Shown: positions 35,885-45,045, numbered from the stretch's first letter. The stretch is 64,000 nucleotides of DNA from a gamma proteobacterium HTCC5015 (GCA_000155715.1 DS990600.1:7975-71974); one strand, 5' to 3'. The notes: generated from the letters alone by a model not told the origin. Program-made: numbers and translations.

Positions 35885-37159
35885 ATGCAAAGCATTGTCG
35901 AAACCCTCATGCACTTTGCCTTTTACTACCCGTTATTCATGGCCTATGTCTGGATGATTGGTGCCATTTACTATCGCTTTCACTGGGAGACGCGAGACGG
36001 CAAAGATTTTGAGCACCCCGACGAGCTGCCCGAATACCCGCCCGTGTCTGTTCTGCTGCCCTGCTTTAATGAGAGTACACTGGCTGAAGAAACTATTTTT
36101 CATTTATTTGAACAGACCTACCCCAATATGGAAGTCATCGCCATCAACGATGGCAGCAGCGATGACACGGGAGAGGTTCTCGACAAACTAGAGCAGCAGT
36201 ACAAAAAACTGCGTGTTATTCATCTCGACAGCAATCAGGGCAAAGCCATGGCGATGAATGTTGGCGCCATGATTTCCGAAAATGAATATCTCGTTGGTAT
36301 TGACGGCGACGCCGTGCTCGACCCCCACGCTGTACACTGGTTAATGGCGCATTTTGTTCACGGCGGGCCGCGCTTGGGCGCCGTAACCGGGAATCCACGC
36401 ATTCGCAATCGCACCACGCTACTGGGCAAAATCCAAGTGGGTGAATTCTCCTCCATTATTGGCTTAATCAAGCGCGCCCAACGTATTTACGGCCGCGTGT
36501 TCACGGTGTCGGGCGTGGTCGTTGCCTTTCGTCGAACAGCACTACAGCGCATTGGTTACTGGACGACCGACATAGTCACCGAGGACATCGACATCAGCTG
36601 GCGTCTGCAACTCGACCACTGGGATGTCCGCTACGAGCCCAATGCACTTTGTTGGATTTTGATGCCCGAGACGATTAAGGGGCTTTGGAAGCAACGATTG
36701 CGCTGGGCGCAAGGTGGGGCTGAGGTTCTCAAACGCTATGGCAAGCAGCTACTGCAATGGCGCAAGCGCCGCATGTGGCTGGTAGCGCTAGAGTATTTAG
36801 TCAGCGTCGTGTGGAGCTATGTAGTCACAAGTATTGTTGCACTTTGGGCCCTAGGCCACTTTATCGACTTGCCAAACTACCTGTATGTAGAAAGCATCGT
36901 GCCGGGTTGGAACGGCGTCGTGTTGGGGCTGACCTGTCTTTTGCAATTTGCCGTCAGCATCGCCATCGACGCGCGCTACGATCGCGGTCTAGGTCGCTAC
37001 TATTATTGGATGATCTGGTACCCACTGGCCTACTGGATGATCAACACCGCCACTGTCGTCATCGCCGTGCCCAAGGCCCTGCTCAAGAAAAAAGGCACTC
37101 GTGCCACTTGGAAAAGCCCCGATCGCGGCGTACAAAGTCGAGGGTCGTCAAAGCGATGA
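35885..37159 (+). CDS. pgaC: poly-beta-1,6-N-acetylglucosamine synthase PgaC
   Basis: 424-residue processive family 2 glycosyltransferase that polymerises UDP-GlcNAc at the inner membrane. An N-terminal span, then the catalytic domain with DGSSDDTG, DGDAVLDP, the base motif TEDIDISW and the QRLRWAQGG processivity motif, then C-terminal spans (about 300-400). Its stop overlaps the pgaD start by 4 bp (ATGA). The PgaC-PgaD pair in E. coli is activated by c-di-GMP at their interface; the same control is plausible here. Confidence 0.95.
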   Translation: MQSIVETLMHFAFYYPLFMAYVWMIGAIYYRFHWETRDGKDFEHPDELPEYPPVSVLLPCFNESTLAEETIFHLFEQTYPNMEVIAINDGSSDDTGEVLDKLEQQYKKLRVIHLDSNQGKAMAMNVGAMISENEYLVGIDGDAVLDPHAVHWLMAHFVHGGPRLGAVTGNPRIRNRTTLLGKIQVGEFSSIIGLIKRAQRIYGRVFTVSGVVVAFRRTALQRIGYWTTDIVTEDIDISWRLQLDHWDVRYEPNALCWILMPETIKGLWKQRLRWAQGGAEVLKRYGKQLLQWRKRRMWLVALEYLVSVVWSYVVTSIVALWALGHFIDLPNYLYVESIVPGWNGVVLGLTCLLQFAVSIAIDARYDRGLGRYYYWMIWYPLAYWMINTATVVIAVPKALLKKKGTRATWKSPDRGVQSRGSSKR

Positions 37160-37644
37160 GTAAAAAAGAAACCGCCGATTATTTGATTATTGATACCCCC
37201 AGCGTACTCAGGCGCTCGGAGCGCTTGGCTGCGGGCGGTGTCACCTTGGCATTTTGGTTGGCCATGTTTTATCTGTGGCAGCCCTTGATTAGCTTAGTGG
37301 CTTGGCTATTCAACACAAAATTATTCTACGAGCACATGATCGTACTCGGTGGCTTCCGCGGTTTTATGGAAGTGCTGGTGATCTATCTAGCGGTTATTTT
37401 GTTTCTTGGCGGCGGCTTAATTTTTTGGGCTAAACTCAATCAATGGCGATTCAGAGGCAAAGAAAAGCGCACACTGCCGCCCAAGGCCAGCCCCGAACAA
37501 ATTGCCGAGTTCTTTGTCGTCGACAGCGAACAGTTAAAGCAATGGCAGAGCATTAAAAACGCACGCGTTTACTTTGATCAGGGCAATCATGTGGCGCGCG
37601 TTGAAAGCAACGAACCCGAGGGTGTTGATCAAGAAACGTCTTGA
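37156..37644 (+). CDS. pgaD: PgaD-like subunit of the PNAG synthase
   Basis: 162-residue membrane partner of PgaC. Two spans (about 26-52 and 72-96) with a short cytoplasmic N-terminus and a charged C-terminal part (KLNQWRFRGKEKR, then a helix) as in PgaD, which in E. coli forms the c-di-GMP-binding site with PgaC. The ATG at 37156 overlaps the pgaC stop. The last 16 bp overlap the convergent membrane gene at 37629-38081. Confidence 0.85.
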   Translation: MSKKETADYLIIDTPSVLRRSERLAAGGVTLAFWLAMFYLWQPLISLVAWLFNTKLFYEHMIVLGGFRGFMEVLVIYLAVILFLGGGLIFWAKLNQWRFRGKEKRTLPPKASPEQIAEFFVVDSEQLKQWQSIKNARVYFDQGNHVARVESNEPEGVDQETS

Positions 37645-38081
37645 TCTTCGGCGCGCGCATCCTTGCGACGCTGTTCACGGTGCTGCGCGTAAACAGCAAT
37701 CACGCACAGCGCAAACACGTCTAACCACTCCACAGCCATACCTACGGGGCGTGTGGGATCGAACACAATCCAAACTGCGTGAAACACAATCAAACCGTAC
37801 ATCCAGCCACGCCAATAGCGCTCGGCTTTGACACCCCAGCGGTGGATAGCCAGCGCCACTGCCGCCGTCCCAACTAGTGCCACAATCAAAGCCCAGGGCA
37901 GAGACTCAATCACTCGCGCTTCACTCGCCGACAGCGCCATCGGTTGCGGCAAGCCCGCCGCGATGGAGGCATCGCCCAAATCCGCCAGCAAAGCGGTTCT
38001 CAACGCCCAAGCGCGCTCAGCCAATACGGCGTACCAGCCCGCCAGCAGTGCCAGATATATAGACAGTTTTTGTTGGCTCAT
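37629..38081 (-). CDS. membrane protein of unknown function
   Basis: 150-residue protein with about four predicted spans (residues 7-24, 60-82, 92-107, 116-132). I do not recognise a family. It overlaps the end of pgaD tail to tail by 16 bp and has no co-directional partner, so it may be its own unit starting at 38081 with the repeat at 38103 in its upstream region. Codon use resembles its neighbours and the frame is clean, so I take it as a real gene. Confidence 0.65.
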   Translation of the reverse strand: MSQQKLSIYLALLAGWYAVLAERAWALRTALLADLGDASIAAGLPQPMALSASEARVIESLPWALIVALVGTAAVALAIHRWGVKAERYWRGWMYGLIVFHAVWIVFDPTRPVGMAVEWLDVFALCVIAVYAQHREQRRKDARAEDQDVS

Positions 38082-38102
38082 AGTTCTGTGTACTCTTCTA
38101 TC

Positions 38103-38236
38103 CCGTCATTGCGAGCCGAAGGCGAAGCTTCCGCTCCTGCTCACGCCCCTTACCTACATCCCTGTAGGCAAAGCAATCTGCCCATCAAACACACCAACAG
38201 ATTGCCGCGTCGGCTGCGCCTCCTCGCAATGACGAG
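38103..38236. repeat. intergenic repeat with inverted ends (CGTCATTGCGAG / CTCGCAATGACG)
   Basis: Begins CGTCATTGCGAGCCGAAGGC and ends with the complement CTCGCAATGACG. Its core, GAAGCTTCCGCTCCTGCTC plus a CCTACATCCCTGTAGG palindrome, recurs at about 41412-41440 (partial), 49945, 50422 and 50795. Non-coding. Confidence 0.75.
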
Positions 38237-38267
38237 TTTTTAACGTACAACCACCCTGTACGCTCGG

Positions 38268-38984
38268 CTACTGCTCAACATTGTGATAGATATTTTGAAC
38301 ATCATCTAACTCGTTCAACATATCCAGAAACTTCTCAAACAACTCGGCGTCTTCGCCGCTCACGGTGGTGTAACTCTGTGGGATAAACTGAATTTCATCG
38401 ACATCAAAATCGATGTCCTCAAAGGCCGCCGACAAAGCCTCTCGGGTTTTGGCGTATTCCGTATTCGGGGTAAACACCGTCACCATGCCGTCTTCGCTTT
38501 CGATGTCGGTCACATCCACATCCGCTTCCATCAGCGCTTCTAACACAGCGTCTTCATCATCGTGGGCAAAGCGGAAAATGGCGGCGTGGTCGAACATGTG
38601 TGCCACAGTGCCCTGCGTGCCAATTTTGCATTTGGTTTTGGTGAAAGCGACGCGCACATCGCCAAAGGTGCGATTGGGGTTATCCGTTAAACACTCAACA
38701 ATCGCCATACTGCCGCCGGGGCCGTAACCCTCGTAGCGGGCGGGCACAAAGTCTTCGCCACCGCCGCCTTTGGCTTTGTCGATGGCCTTGTCGATCACAT
38801 GGGCGGGTACCTGCGCTTTTTTAGCGCGATCAATCAATCCGCGCAGCGTTAAATTGGCATCGGGGTCGGGGCCTCCCGCTTTGGCGCTGACATAAATTTC
38901 TCGACCAAAACGGCTGTAAACCTTGGCTTTCATATCCGAGGTTTTTGCCATCGACTCTTTGCGGTTTTGATAAGCGCGGCCCAT
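38268..38984 (-). CDS. YebC/PmpR family protein, YeeN type
   Basis: 238-residue YebC-family protein. The start [40 protein letters not shown] and [20 protein letters not shown] are conserved family segments; the start and overall pattern fit the YeeN-like branch rather than the YebC next to ruvC. YebC proteins act as transcription regulators or as ribosome-associated factors relieving stalls. No co-directional neighbour within 100 bp; repeats lie on its 3' side. Confidence 0.92.
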   Translation of the reverse strand: MGRAYQNRKESMAKTSDMKAKVYSRFGREIYVSAKAGGPDPDANLTLRGLIDRAKKAQVPAHVIDKAIDKAKGGGGEDFVPARYEGYGPGGSMAIVECLTDNPNRTFGDVRVAFTKTKCKIGTQGTVAHMFDHAAIFRFAHDDEDAVLEALMEADVDVTDIESEDGMVTVFTPNTEYAKTREALSAAFEDIDFDVDEIQFIPQSYTTVSGEDAELFEKFLDMLNELDDVQNIYHNVEQ

Positions 38985-39093
38985 AGAGAAGGTGCTCCGA
39001 TGAATAACAATAAGCGAGCTATTATAGGTATTTACGCCGCCGAGCGCAGCACTACATTCGCCCCGTCAGCGCGAGCCGAATGCAACAGGGCAA

Positions 39094-40587
39094 TCAACGC
39101 TTGCGCTGAGACAACCTTTCCAAGTGCAAGCCCGTAATGGCCACACGCAATAACCGCAGAGGGTGGTTTTCAAACAGCGCGTGTATAAAGCGCACAATTT
39201 GCTGGTGCTTGGCTTGGGTGTAGGGATACCAATTGGCTTCGATGGCACCGCTGTTGGCATCTTTTAAAATGTGCTTGCTGCGCGTAAAAGCGCGCAAACC
39301 TTCAACGCCGCGGGCGCGCCCCCAACCCGTCTCTTTGCGGCCACCAAAAGACAGCCACGGGTTGCCCTCCACCATATTGACATTATTAATCGACACGCCA
39401 CCCACTTCGAGCGCTTGAGCGACACGATCCGCCTGATCCCGATCGCCCGTAAAAACGCTGGCCTGCAAACCAAATGGCGAGTCGTTGGCGAGCCGAATGG
39501 CCTCGGCCTCATCCGCAAAGGGCATCACCGGCAAGACAGGGCCGAAGGTCTCTTCAGCTACGGCGGCCATCGACGCATCCATGCCTGTGAGGACGGTGGG
39601 CTGCATCAGCCCCTGTGATGCGTCGATCTCGTCGCCACCCACCAGTATGGCCGCGCCTTTCGACACGGCATCCTCGATGTGACGGCGCGCAATACGGTAT
39701 TGAAAATCGACCGTTAATCGCCCCAAGTCGGCGTCGCCAGAATCGTCCAGCCGCTGCACCAAGGCCTCGACTTCAGTTTTTAAGCGTTGATTAAACGCAT
39801 TGTAAATACTGTCTTGCACATACAAGCGCTCCACCGCCGAACAGGACTGCCCGTTGTGGGTAAAGGCGCCCCACACTGCCGCGGCGACGGCACGGTCGAG
39901 ATTGGCAGTGTCAAAAACCACCATGGGGTCTTTACCGCCGAGTTCCAAATCGACGGGGATTAAATAATCAGCGGCTTGTCGTGCAATGGCCTTGCCCGTT
40001 TTGGTAGAGCCCGTGAAAAAGATTTTTTCGGGTCGCTCATCAATAAGGGCGCGGCCTAGTTCGCCATTGCCATACACCACAGCCACCGACTGAGCCAACA
40101 AAGGGGAAGCGGATAGAAGCGACTCGTAAACACCCTGCAACGGTGTCACTTCAGACGGCTTATAAACCACCGCATTGCCACAGGCAAAGGCGGTAAAAAT
40201 TTGTGTGATGCCAATATGCAATGGGTAGTTCCAAGGCGCAATGATCAATACAGCCCCCAAGCCCTCATACATAATTTTGGACTTTTTACCCATGAGCGTA
40301 ATCGGTGTGGGCACCTTTTCATCGCGCAAGAAGCGATCGGCATTTTTTTCTAGCCATAACAGCCAGTCCACCGTGCCAATAAATTCAATATTGGCATCGG
40401 TGCGCGTTTTTCCGCACTCGCTCATCAGCGATTCGACGAGCGACTCACGCTGTCGCAGCATGGCCTGACGCACCCTCGCCAGCTCTCTCAAACGCTGGCG
40501 CACGGTGGTTTTCTGTAAATTGGCAAACGCCGAGCGCATACTCCCCATCGCCAAACGAGCGTGTTCTTGCTGATTTTCCGTCGTCAC
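39094..40587 (-). CDS. NAD(P)-dependent aldehyde dehydrogenase
   Basis: 497-residue ALDH-superfamily enzyme oxidising an aldehyde to the acid. Catalytic Cys in GQSCSAVERLYV and Glu in LELGGKDPMVV; the cofactor-binding FFTGSTKTG and the PWNYPL motif are in place. Domain order and length are normal. The C-terminal 50 residues (after KHILKDANSGA) are less typical and hydrophobic, as in fatty-aldehyde or coniferyl-aldehyde types. Single gene; its promoter side faces the 214-bp repeat array. Confidence 0.92.
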   Translation of the reverse strand: MTTENQQEHARLAMGSMRSAFANLQKTTVRQRLRELARVRQAMLRQRESLVESLMSECGKTRTDANIEFIGTVDWLLWLEKNADRFLRDEKVPTPITLMGKKSKIMYEGLGAVLIIAPWNYPLHIGITQIFTAFACGNAVVYKPSEVTPLQGVYESLLSASPLLAQSVAVVYGNGELGRALIDERPEKIFFTGSTKTGKAIARQAADYLIPVDLELGGKDPMVVFDTANLDRAVAAAVWGAFTHNGQSCSAVERLYVQDSIYNAFNQRLKTEVEALVQRLDDSGDADLGRLTVDFQYRIARRHIEDAVSKGAAILVGGDEIDASQGLMQPTVLTGMDASMAAVAEETFGPVLPVMPFADEAEAIRLANDSPFGLQASVFTGDRDQADRVAQALEVGGVSINNVNMVEGNPWLSFGGRKETGWGRARGVEGLRAFTRSKHILKDANSGAIEANWYPYTQAKHQQIVRFIHALFENHPLRLLRVAITGLHLERLSQRKR

Positions 40588-40719
40588 AATATCTCTCCAA
40601 AAACCGTATTGCGATAATTTATCACTTTATGGGCAGCTTGGCATTTCCACAAAAAGTGCCACTTAGCTACCTACCCAAGCCTTTGCAAGAGACGCCTTCA
40701 TGCCCTTGGGTGCTCGGCC

Positions 40720-41405
40720 CGACAATGCGTCGTCATTGCAATGACCACAAATACCCCCACACACTCGTCACTCCAAACTTGAATTGGAATCTCCTTAACC
40801 ATTACCCGTCATTCCAGACTTGATTTGGAATCTCCAAACCGTAGCCCTGATAGGTAGATCCTGAATCAAGTTCAGGATGACGTAAGGAGTTGGGTATGAC
40901 GGATAAGATATCTGTAGGAGGCCCGCCCCGGGCCGACAGCGCGTCGTCATTGTAATGACCACAAATAAATCCCCACACTCGTCACTCCAAACTTGATTTG
41001 GAATCTCCTTAACCATTACCCGTCACTCCAGACTTGATCTGGAATCTCCAAACCGAAGCCCTGACAGGTAGATCCTGAATCAAGTTCAGGATGACGTAAG
41101 GAGTTGGGAATGACGAATAAAATATCTGTGGGAGGCCCGCCCCGGGCCGACAGCGCGTCGTCATTGTAATGACCACAAATAAATCCCCACACTCGTCACT
41201 CCAAACTTGATTTGGAATCTCCTTAACCATTACCCGTCATTCCAGGCACTCCCCCGTCATTCCAGACTTGATCTGGAATCTCCAAATCGGAGCCCTGATA
41301 GGTAGATCCTGAATCAAGTTCAGGATGACGTAAGGAGTTGGCTATGACGGATAAGATATCTGTAGGAGGCCCTCCCCCGGGCCGACAGCGCGTCGTCATT
41401 GCTGA
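40720..41405. repeat. tandem array of a 214-bp intergenic unit (about three copies)
   Basis: The unit beginning CGTCATTCCAGACTTGAT starts at 40807, 41021 and 41235, exactly 214 bp apart. Each unit contains the GATCCTGAATCAAGTTCAGG hairpin half, then GACGTAAGGAGTTGG, GGAGGCCCGCCCCGGGCC, and CGTCGTCATTGTAATGACCA. A partial unit precedes (from about 40720); the third copy breaks off into the GAAGCTTCCGCTCCTG core at about 41405. The copies are nearly identical. Open frames here repeat with the same period and are not genes. Confidence 0.9.
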
Positions 41406-41508
41406 GCTGCAGGCGAAGCTTCCGCTCCTGTTTACGCCCCTCACAACATCAACAAAGCTAGAGCCTTCATCACGGCTGTGGCACAGTAAGCCCAACCACG
41501 AGGTCACT

Positions 41509-42486
41509 ATGTCACGCCCCAAACATCATCTCGCCAACGGCCGCTTTCGCAACAACGCCGAATTGAATAACCACAGCAGCCTACTGAAATTTTTGCGCTG
41601 GCAGTGGCAAAGCCCTCGCGTCGAGCGCATCGCCTTTCCCATCGATCGCAGCCAACACGAATGGGTTAGAGGCAATCGCAGCGAAAGCAGCCTCACTTGG
41701 CTTGGTCACGCCTCGTTTTTGCTGCAACATCAAGGCTTCAACCTGCTCACCGACCCCGTACTCAGCGAGCGCGCCTCGCCCTCGCAGCGGGTGGGCCCCA
41801 AGCGCACCACCGCCCCCGCCATGAGCCTCGCCGAATTGCCCGAGATTGATATCGTGGTGATCTCACACGACCACTACGATCACCTCGATAAAAACACCGT
41901 GCGAGGCCTTGCTAAACAACAAGCGCAATCGCCGCTGTTTGTCGTACCGTTAAAACTCGGCCAGTGGCTCAGCCAACAGGGTATAGATCACTGGGTAGAA
42001 CTCGACTGGTGGCAAAGCCACGAGCACCGCGGATGGCAGTTTCACGCCGTGCCCGTGCAACACTTTTCAGGCCGCGGCACGCGACCCAACAACACCCTTT
42101 GGGCGGGCTTTGTGATCGATACCCCCGAAGACGATCGAGGCCAGAAAAAACGCATTTTCTTTGCCGGCGATAGCGGCTACAGCGATGACTTTAAACAGAT
42201 AGCAAAACAGTTCAAATCGATCGATCTGGCCTTAATCCCTATCGGCGCCTACGAACCGCGCTGGTTTATGCGGGATATGCACATGAACCCCGAAGAAGCC
42301 GTACAAGTACACATCGACCTCCAAGCCAAACGCTCCATCGCCATGCACTGGGGCACCTTTGTACTCACCGACGAAGCCATGGACGAACCGCCTAAAAAAT
42401 TAAACGAAGCCAAAGCAGTACACGGCATTCAAGACGATGCTTTCATTACCCTGCAACACGGCCAAACCCTGCGCGGCGATCTGTGA
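41509..42486 (+). CDS. MBL-fold metal-dependent hydrolase (NAPE-PLD/UlaG-like)
   Basis: 325-residue metallo-beta-lactamase-fold protein. Metal-binding HDHYDHLD at about 121-128, an early W-L-G-H-A-S-F segment typical of NAPE-PLD-like lactone/phospholipid hydrolases, the FAGDSGYSDDF motif (metal Asp) and a late M-H-W-G-T (His). I start at the ATG at 41509 behind GAGG; the longer frame from 41338 reads through repeat DNA. Substrate unknown. It lies between the 214-bp array and the integron-like island. Confidence 0.88.
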   Translation: MSRPKHHLANGRFRNNAELNNHSSLLKFLRWQWQSPRVERIAFPIDRSQHEWVRGNRSESSLTWLGHASFLLQHQGFNLLTDPVLSERASPSQRVGPKRTTAPAMSLAELPEIDIVVISHDHYDHLDKNTVRGLAKQQAQSPLFVVPLKLGQWLSQQGIDHWVELDWWQSHEHRGWQFHAVPVQHFSGRGTRPNNTLWAGFVIDTPEDDRGQKKRIFFAGDSGYSDDFKQIAKQFKSIDLALIPIGAYEPRWFMRDMHMNPEEAVQVHIDLQAKRSIAMHWGTFVLTDEAMDEPPKKLNEAKAVHGIQDDAFITLQHGQTLRGDL

Positions 42487-42583
42487 TTAAAATTTGACGC
42501 CGCTCCCCTATTGCGGGGGAGGAGTGCTCGGCTATTCCCAGACGCTTAACTTGTTTGGGGCGTCCACTAAAGCGGGGGAACTA
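42487..42583. other. short gap with hairpins at the left edge of the cassette island
   Basis: Holds a GCTCCCC...GGGGGAGG hairpin at about 42505-42525 that could end the MBL gene, and a GACGC...GCGTC dyad at 42541-42565 containing GCTTAAC, which resembles an integron core site but lacks the rest of an attC. Confidence 0.45.
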
Positions 42584-42642
42584 CACTAACGCCGTGTTAA
42601 CTGGCCCAGCGTAGCTGGGTCCAGTTGAACACTTTGTTAGGC
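42584..42642 (-). other. attC recombination site 1
   Basis: 59-bp imperfect palindrome. Read on the minus strand it starts with R'' GCCTAAC and ends in GTTAGTG. The arms pair as GTGTT-AACTGG-CCCAGC, and the R''-side arm has two extra bases (C, then A) exactly where attC sites carry extrahelical bases; the unpaired spacers are AAA and GGC. R'' lies 33 bp downstream of the stop of the minus-strand gene at 42675, the normal cassette order. Confidence 0.82.
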
Positions 42643-42674
42643 TAATTGTGAGCAAACAAGCTAGAAGACCAAAA

Positions 42675-43436
42675 TTACTTGCCAGCTTCTGCAATAATCT
42701 CAAAATTATGAATGTTGTTTAGAACACCGTTATCCCAGCCGCCAACGACAAGATCATCCGCTTGGTCCTTGAGGGCAGCAGCAACTTTCCCGGCAAAGTG
42801 AGCTTCTCTTCCACTCTCATCGGTAAAGGTATCAAAAATACCAAAAGTGTTGCTATCTAATTTAAGTGATGTCCATAACAACGTTTTTGGTTCAGTTTCT
42901 GCGACAACAGATGCGGCTCCGGTTAATAGCTGCTGTAATTCTTGCTCTTTTCCTGGTTGGGCTTTTAACAATATATAAGTTGCGCTTGTTGCATTTTCTA
43001 AGTCTGTGTCAGGTTTTTTATAGGATAAAACGCTAAAGTTAGAAATATTAGCAACAACCCCCTTATCCCAACCATGCTCTACGAGCGTATCTGCATTGGT
43101 ATTTAATGCGGCTGCTACTTTCCCTGCAAAGTGCTCTGACCGGCCCGCTTCATCTGGAAAAAAATCAAAAATTCCGAAACTGCCATCGTTTTTTTTAAGC
43201 GCATACCAATACAATGTATTGGGTTCAGTTTGCGCGACCAGTGTTGCGCCTTCCTTTAGAAAAGCAGTTAGCTCTTTGTCTTGTCCAGACTTGGCCTCAA
43301 ATGGAATATAGCTTGCTTCTTTCATGATGGTCTCCTGTTTTGGTACTTCTGAGCGTGATATAGACACATTCATTAAAATGAATAGAAATACAGTTAGATA
43401 AATATTTGCTTTACGCATAGGGTTGAAAGTTTCCAT
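42675..43436 (-). CDS. secreted protein with two antibiotic-biosynthesis-monooxygenase (ABM)-like domains
   Basis: 253-residue protein with a signal peptide (hydrophobic core about 12-25, ending near ISRSE) and an internal duplication: residues about 46-135 and 160-250 share T-E-P-x-T-L-x-W, FGIFD-x-F-x-DE-x-GR and HFAGKVAAAL. Single ABM proteins such as YgiN are dimeric monooxygenases on quinols or polyketides; here two domains are fused and exported, so the role is uncertain. Start at 43436 after AGGGGAA. It is divergent from the GlxA-like regulator; together they form one cassette ending at attC site 1. Confidence 0.75.
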   Translation of the reverse strand: METFNPMRKANIYLTVFLFILMNVSISRSEVPKQETIMKEASYIPFEAKSGQDKELTAFLKEGATLVAQTEPNTLYWYALKKNDGSFGIFDFFPDEAGRSEHFAGKVAAALNTNADTLVEHGWDKGVVANISNFSVLSYKKPDTDLENATSATYILLKAQPGKEQELQQLLTGAASVVAETEPKTLLWTSLKLDSNTFGIFDTFTDESGREAHFAGKVAAALKDQADDLVVGGWDNGVLNNIHNFEIIAEAGK

Positions 43437-43553
43437 AAATTCCCCTTATGTTGAAATCGAGTTGCCATTGTAGGGATTGGCGCAGCTTGACCAGTAGTGG
43501 CAAAAAAGACAACATTCATGCAATATCTGCCATTATTTGTTTGGAGTGTATGG

Positions 43554-44549
43554 ATGACGACAATTGTGATTCTTTCAGTGAATAACGCCTTGCCATCAGG
43601 GCTTATGGGCATGGTTGATATCTTTGCATTAAGTGGTTTGCATTTTGTGCAGAAGTCTGGAGATGGAGCACTTTCGAAGGTGGAGTGGCACCCAAACGTG
43701 ATTTTGGCGAATCATGATGGGCAGCCGATAACTGACGGGCATGGGCGTATTTTTGAGGTCGACTCTGATTTTGCTTCAATTGAGCATTGCGATGCAGTGT
43801 TGGTACCGGGGTTTATTCCAAATGGTCAAGGACACCCACCCAAAACCACTACAGATAAGCTTACCTGCTCATGGTTGGCTACACAATATAAAAAAGGAGC
43901 GCTCATGTGTGGCTCTTGTAGCGGTGTATTTGCACTTGGAGAGGCGGGCTTACTTAATAACCGAAAATGCACTACCACGTGGTGGTTACATGATGAATTA
44001 AAGCAACGATTCCCAAAGGCGAATGCGGTATGGGCAAGTGAATTAATTGATGATAACGGTATCATCACTGCTGGTGGCCCACTTTCCTGGGTCACCATTG
44101 CATTGCATATAGTGAAAAAGCTTGCTGGTATTGAAACGGCGAAGGTTGTGGCTGATTTTTCTGTCGTTGATGCGATACCAAAATCTCAAAACCTGTATGT
44201 GCCGGAGGGGTATCAGGCTTCAAACAATCCATTCCTAGCAAAAGCGGAATATGCCATTCGTAAAGCACACTACCAAACCATGAGCGCTGGTGATTTGGCA
44301 AAAATAATGGCTGTTTCTGAACGTACGCTAAATCGTAAGTTAAAAGAGTTAACCGGAGAAACCCCCAAAGCCTTTATTGACGGGGTTAGAATAAGCCATG
44401 CTTGCACATTGTTAGCAACCACCAATACGTCCGTAAAGGAAATCGCCCTTTCTCTGGGTTATACGGACGATAGCGTATTTCGTCGTCTCTTTAAGCAGAA
44501 AATAAAAATGACACCTTCCAACTATCAACAACAAAGACGCAATAATTAA
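43554..44549 (+). CDS. GlxA-family transcriptional regulator (DJ-1/PfpI-like + AraC HTH)
   Basis: 331-residue regulator. The N-terminal DJ-1/PfpI-like domain (about 1-190) keeps a Cys at the nucleophile elbow (GALMCGSCSGVFALGEAGLL, C119 and C122). The C-terminal AraC HTH (about 225-325) shows LAKIMAVSERTLNRKLKEL and EIALSLGYTDDSVFRRLFK. I start at the ATG at 43554, 7 bases after GGAG, which gives the family N-terminus MTTIVILSV; the GTG at 43497 is less likely. Divergent from the ABM-domain gene and probably its regulator. It lies antisense to the cassette direction and ends 13 bp from attC site 2. Confidence 0.87.
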   Translation: MTTIVILSVNNALPSGLMGMVDIFALSGLHFVQKSGDGALSKVEWHPNVILANHDGQPITDGHGRIFEVDSDFASIEHCDAVLVPGFIPNGQGHPPKTTTDKLTCSWLATQYKKGALMCGSCSGVFALGEAGLLNNRKCTTTWWLHDELKQRFPKANAVWASELIDDNGIITAGGPLSWVTIALHIVKKLAGIETAKVVADFSVVDAIPKSQNLYVPEGYQASNNPFLAKAEYAIRKAHYQTMSAGDLAKIMAVSERTLNRKLKELTGETPKAFIDGVRISHACTLLATTNTSVKEIALSLGYTDDSVFRRLFKQKIKMTPSNYQQQRRNN

Positions 44550-44562
44550 AGTTAAGCTTTTA

Positions 44563-44624
44563 GCCTAACGCCTGCGTAACAGGCGCGAATTTATGCGCGT
44601 CCTTGTTGACGCACTTGATACTAA
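44563..44624 (-). other. attC recombination site 2 (one end degenerate)
   Basis: Read on the minus strand it ends in a perfect R' GCGTTAGGC. The arms pair as TGCGT-AACA-GG-CGCG, and the R''-side arm carries an extra C and an extra A at the two extrahelical positions, as in site 1. The R'' core (TTAGTAT region) is degenerate. It starts 7 bp after the stop of the SMR gene. Confidence 0.7.
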
Positions 44625-44630
44625 GAAGTT

Positions 44631-44960
44631 TCAATGGCTAACTGAACTAGAAAATACATTCATAACTACCACACCACTAATAATCAATAAAATTCCAATA
44701 ATGGCAGCGGCATCTAGTTTTTGACCGAATAGCAAAAGCCCTGCTGTTGATATCAAGACTATTCCCAAGCCTGACCAGATCGCATAAGCAACACCCATCG
44801 GAATAGTTTTTAAAACTAGAGATAGAAAATAGAATGCCACACCAAAGCCAACGACAACGATTAGGCTAGGTATTAGCTTCGAAAATCCTTCTGATGCCTT
44901 TAGAGCACTTGTTGCAATTACTTCAGCGACAATGGCTATGAACAAGTAAAGATATCCCAT
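44631..44960 (-). CDS. small multidrug resistance (SMR) efflux protein
   Basis: 109-residue, four-span SMR transporter of the EmrE/QacE type. The membrane-embedded Glu is E14 or so in [15 protein letters not shown], the hallmark A-E-[IV]-x-x-[TS] motif; [18 protein letters not shown] is the conserved W63 region. It exports cationic compounds against proton flow. ATG at 44960 with GGAGG five bases upstream. SMR genes are frequent integron cassettes; here the gene lies between attC sites 2 and 3 in cassette orientation. Confidence 0.93.
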   Translation of the reverse strand: MGYLYLFIAIVAEVIATSALKASEGFSKLIPSLIVVVGFGVAFYFLSLVLKTIPMGVAYAIWSGLGIVLISTAGLLLFGQKLDAAAIIGILLIISGVVVMNVFSSSVSH

Positions 44961-44975
44961 GATTCCTCCAAAGAA

Positions 44976-45045
44976 ACATAACGCTTGGCTTTGCGGCGTG
45001 CTGGAGCGCAGCGTAGGCGCGTCCGCCAACAGCCACTGGTTATGT
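44976..45045 (-). other. attC recombination site 3
   Basis: 70-bp imperfect palindrome. Read on the minus strand: R'' ACATAAC, then CAG-TGGCT, extra G, a TTG(G)CGG arm, extra A, then a central GCGC-rich stem and the matching arm, ending in R' GCGTTATGT. R'' starts 6 bp after the stop of the TIR-domain gene, and R' is 16 bp before the SMR start, as between two cassettes. Confidence 0.8.

Noticed and set aside
36757-37644. A 295-codon frame ending with PgaD
   Set aside because: The first 133 codons are out-of-frame pgaC sequence; the real PgaD start is the ATG at 37156.
40795-41230. Two 73-aa open frames on the minus strand with nearly identical protein
   Set aside because: They repeat with the 214-bp array period and are read from repeat DNA; no family and no ribosome site.
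40720-41405. Regularly spaced repeats as a CRISPR array
   Set aside because: Unit length is 214 bp with no short repeat/variable spacer pattern and no cas genes.
41338-41508. N-terminal extension of the MBL-fold protein
   Set aside because: The extra 57 codons are translated repeat sequence; ATG 41509 has GAGG before it and matches the family start.
42541-42565. GACGC...GCGTC dyad with GCTTAAC as a further attC or attI
   Set aside because: Only one core-like heptamer, no second core, no arm asymmetry; too weak to call.
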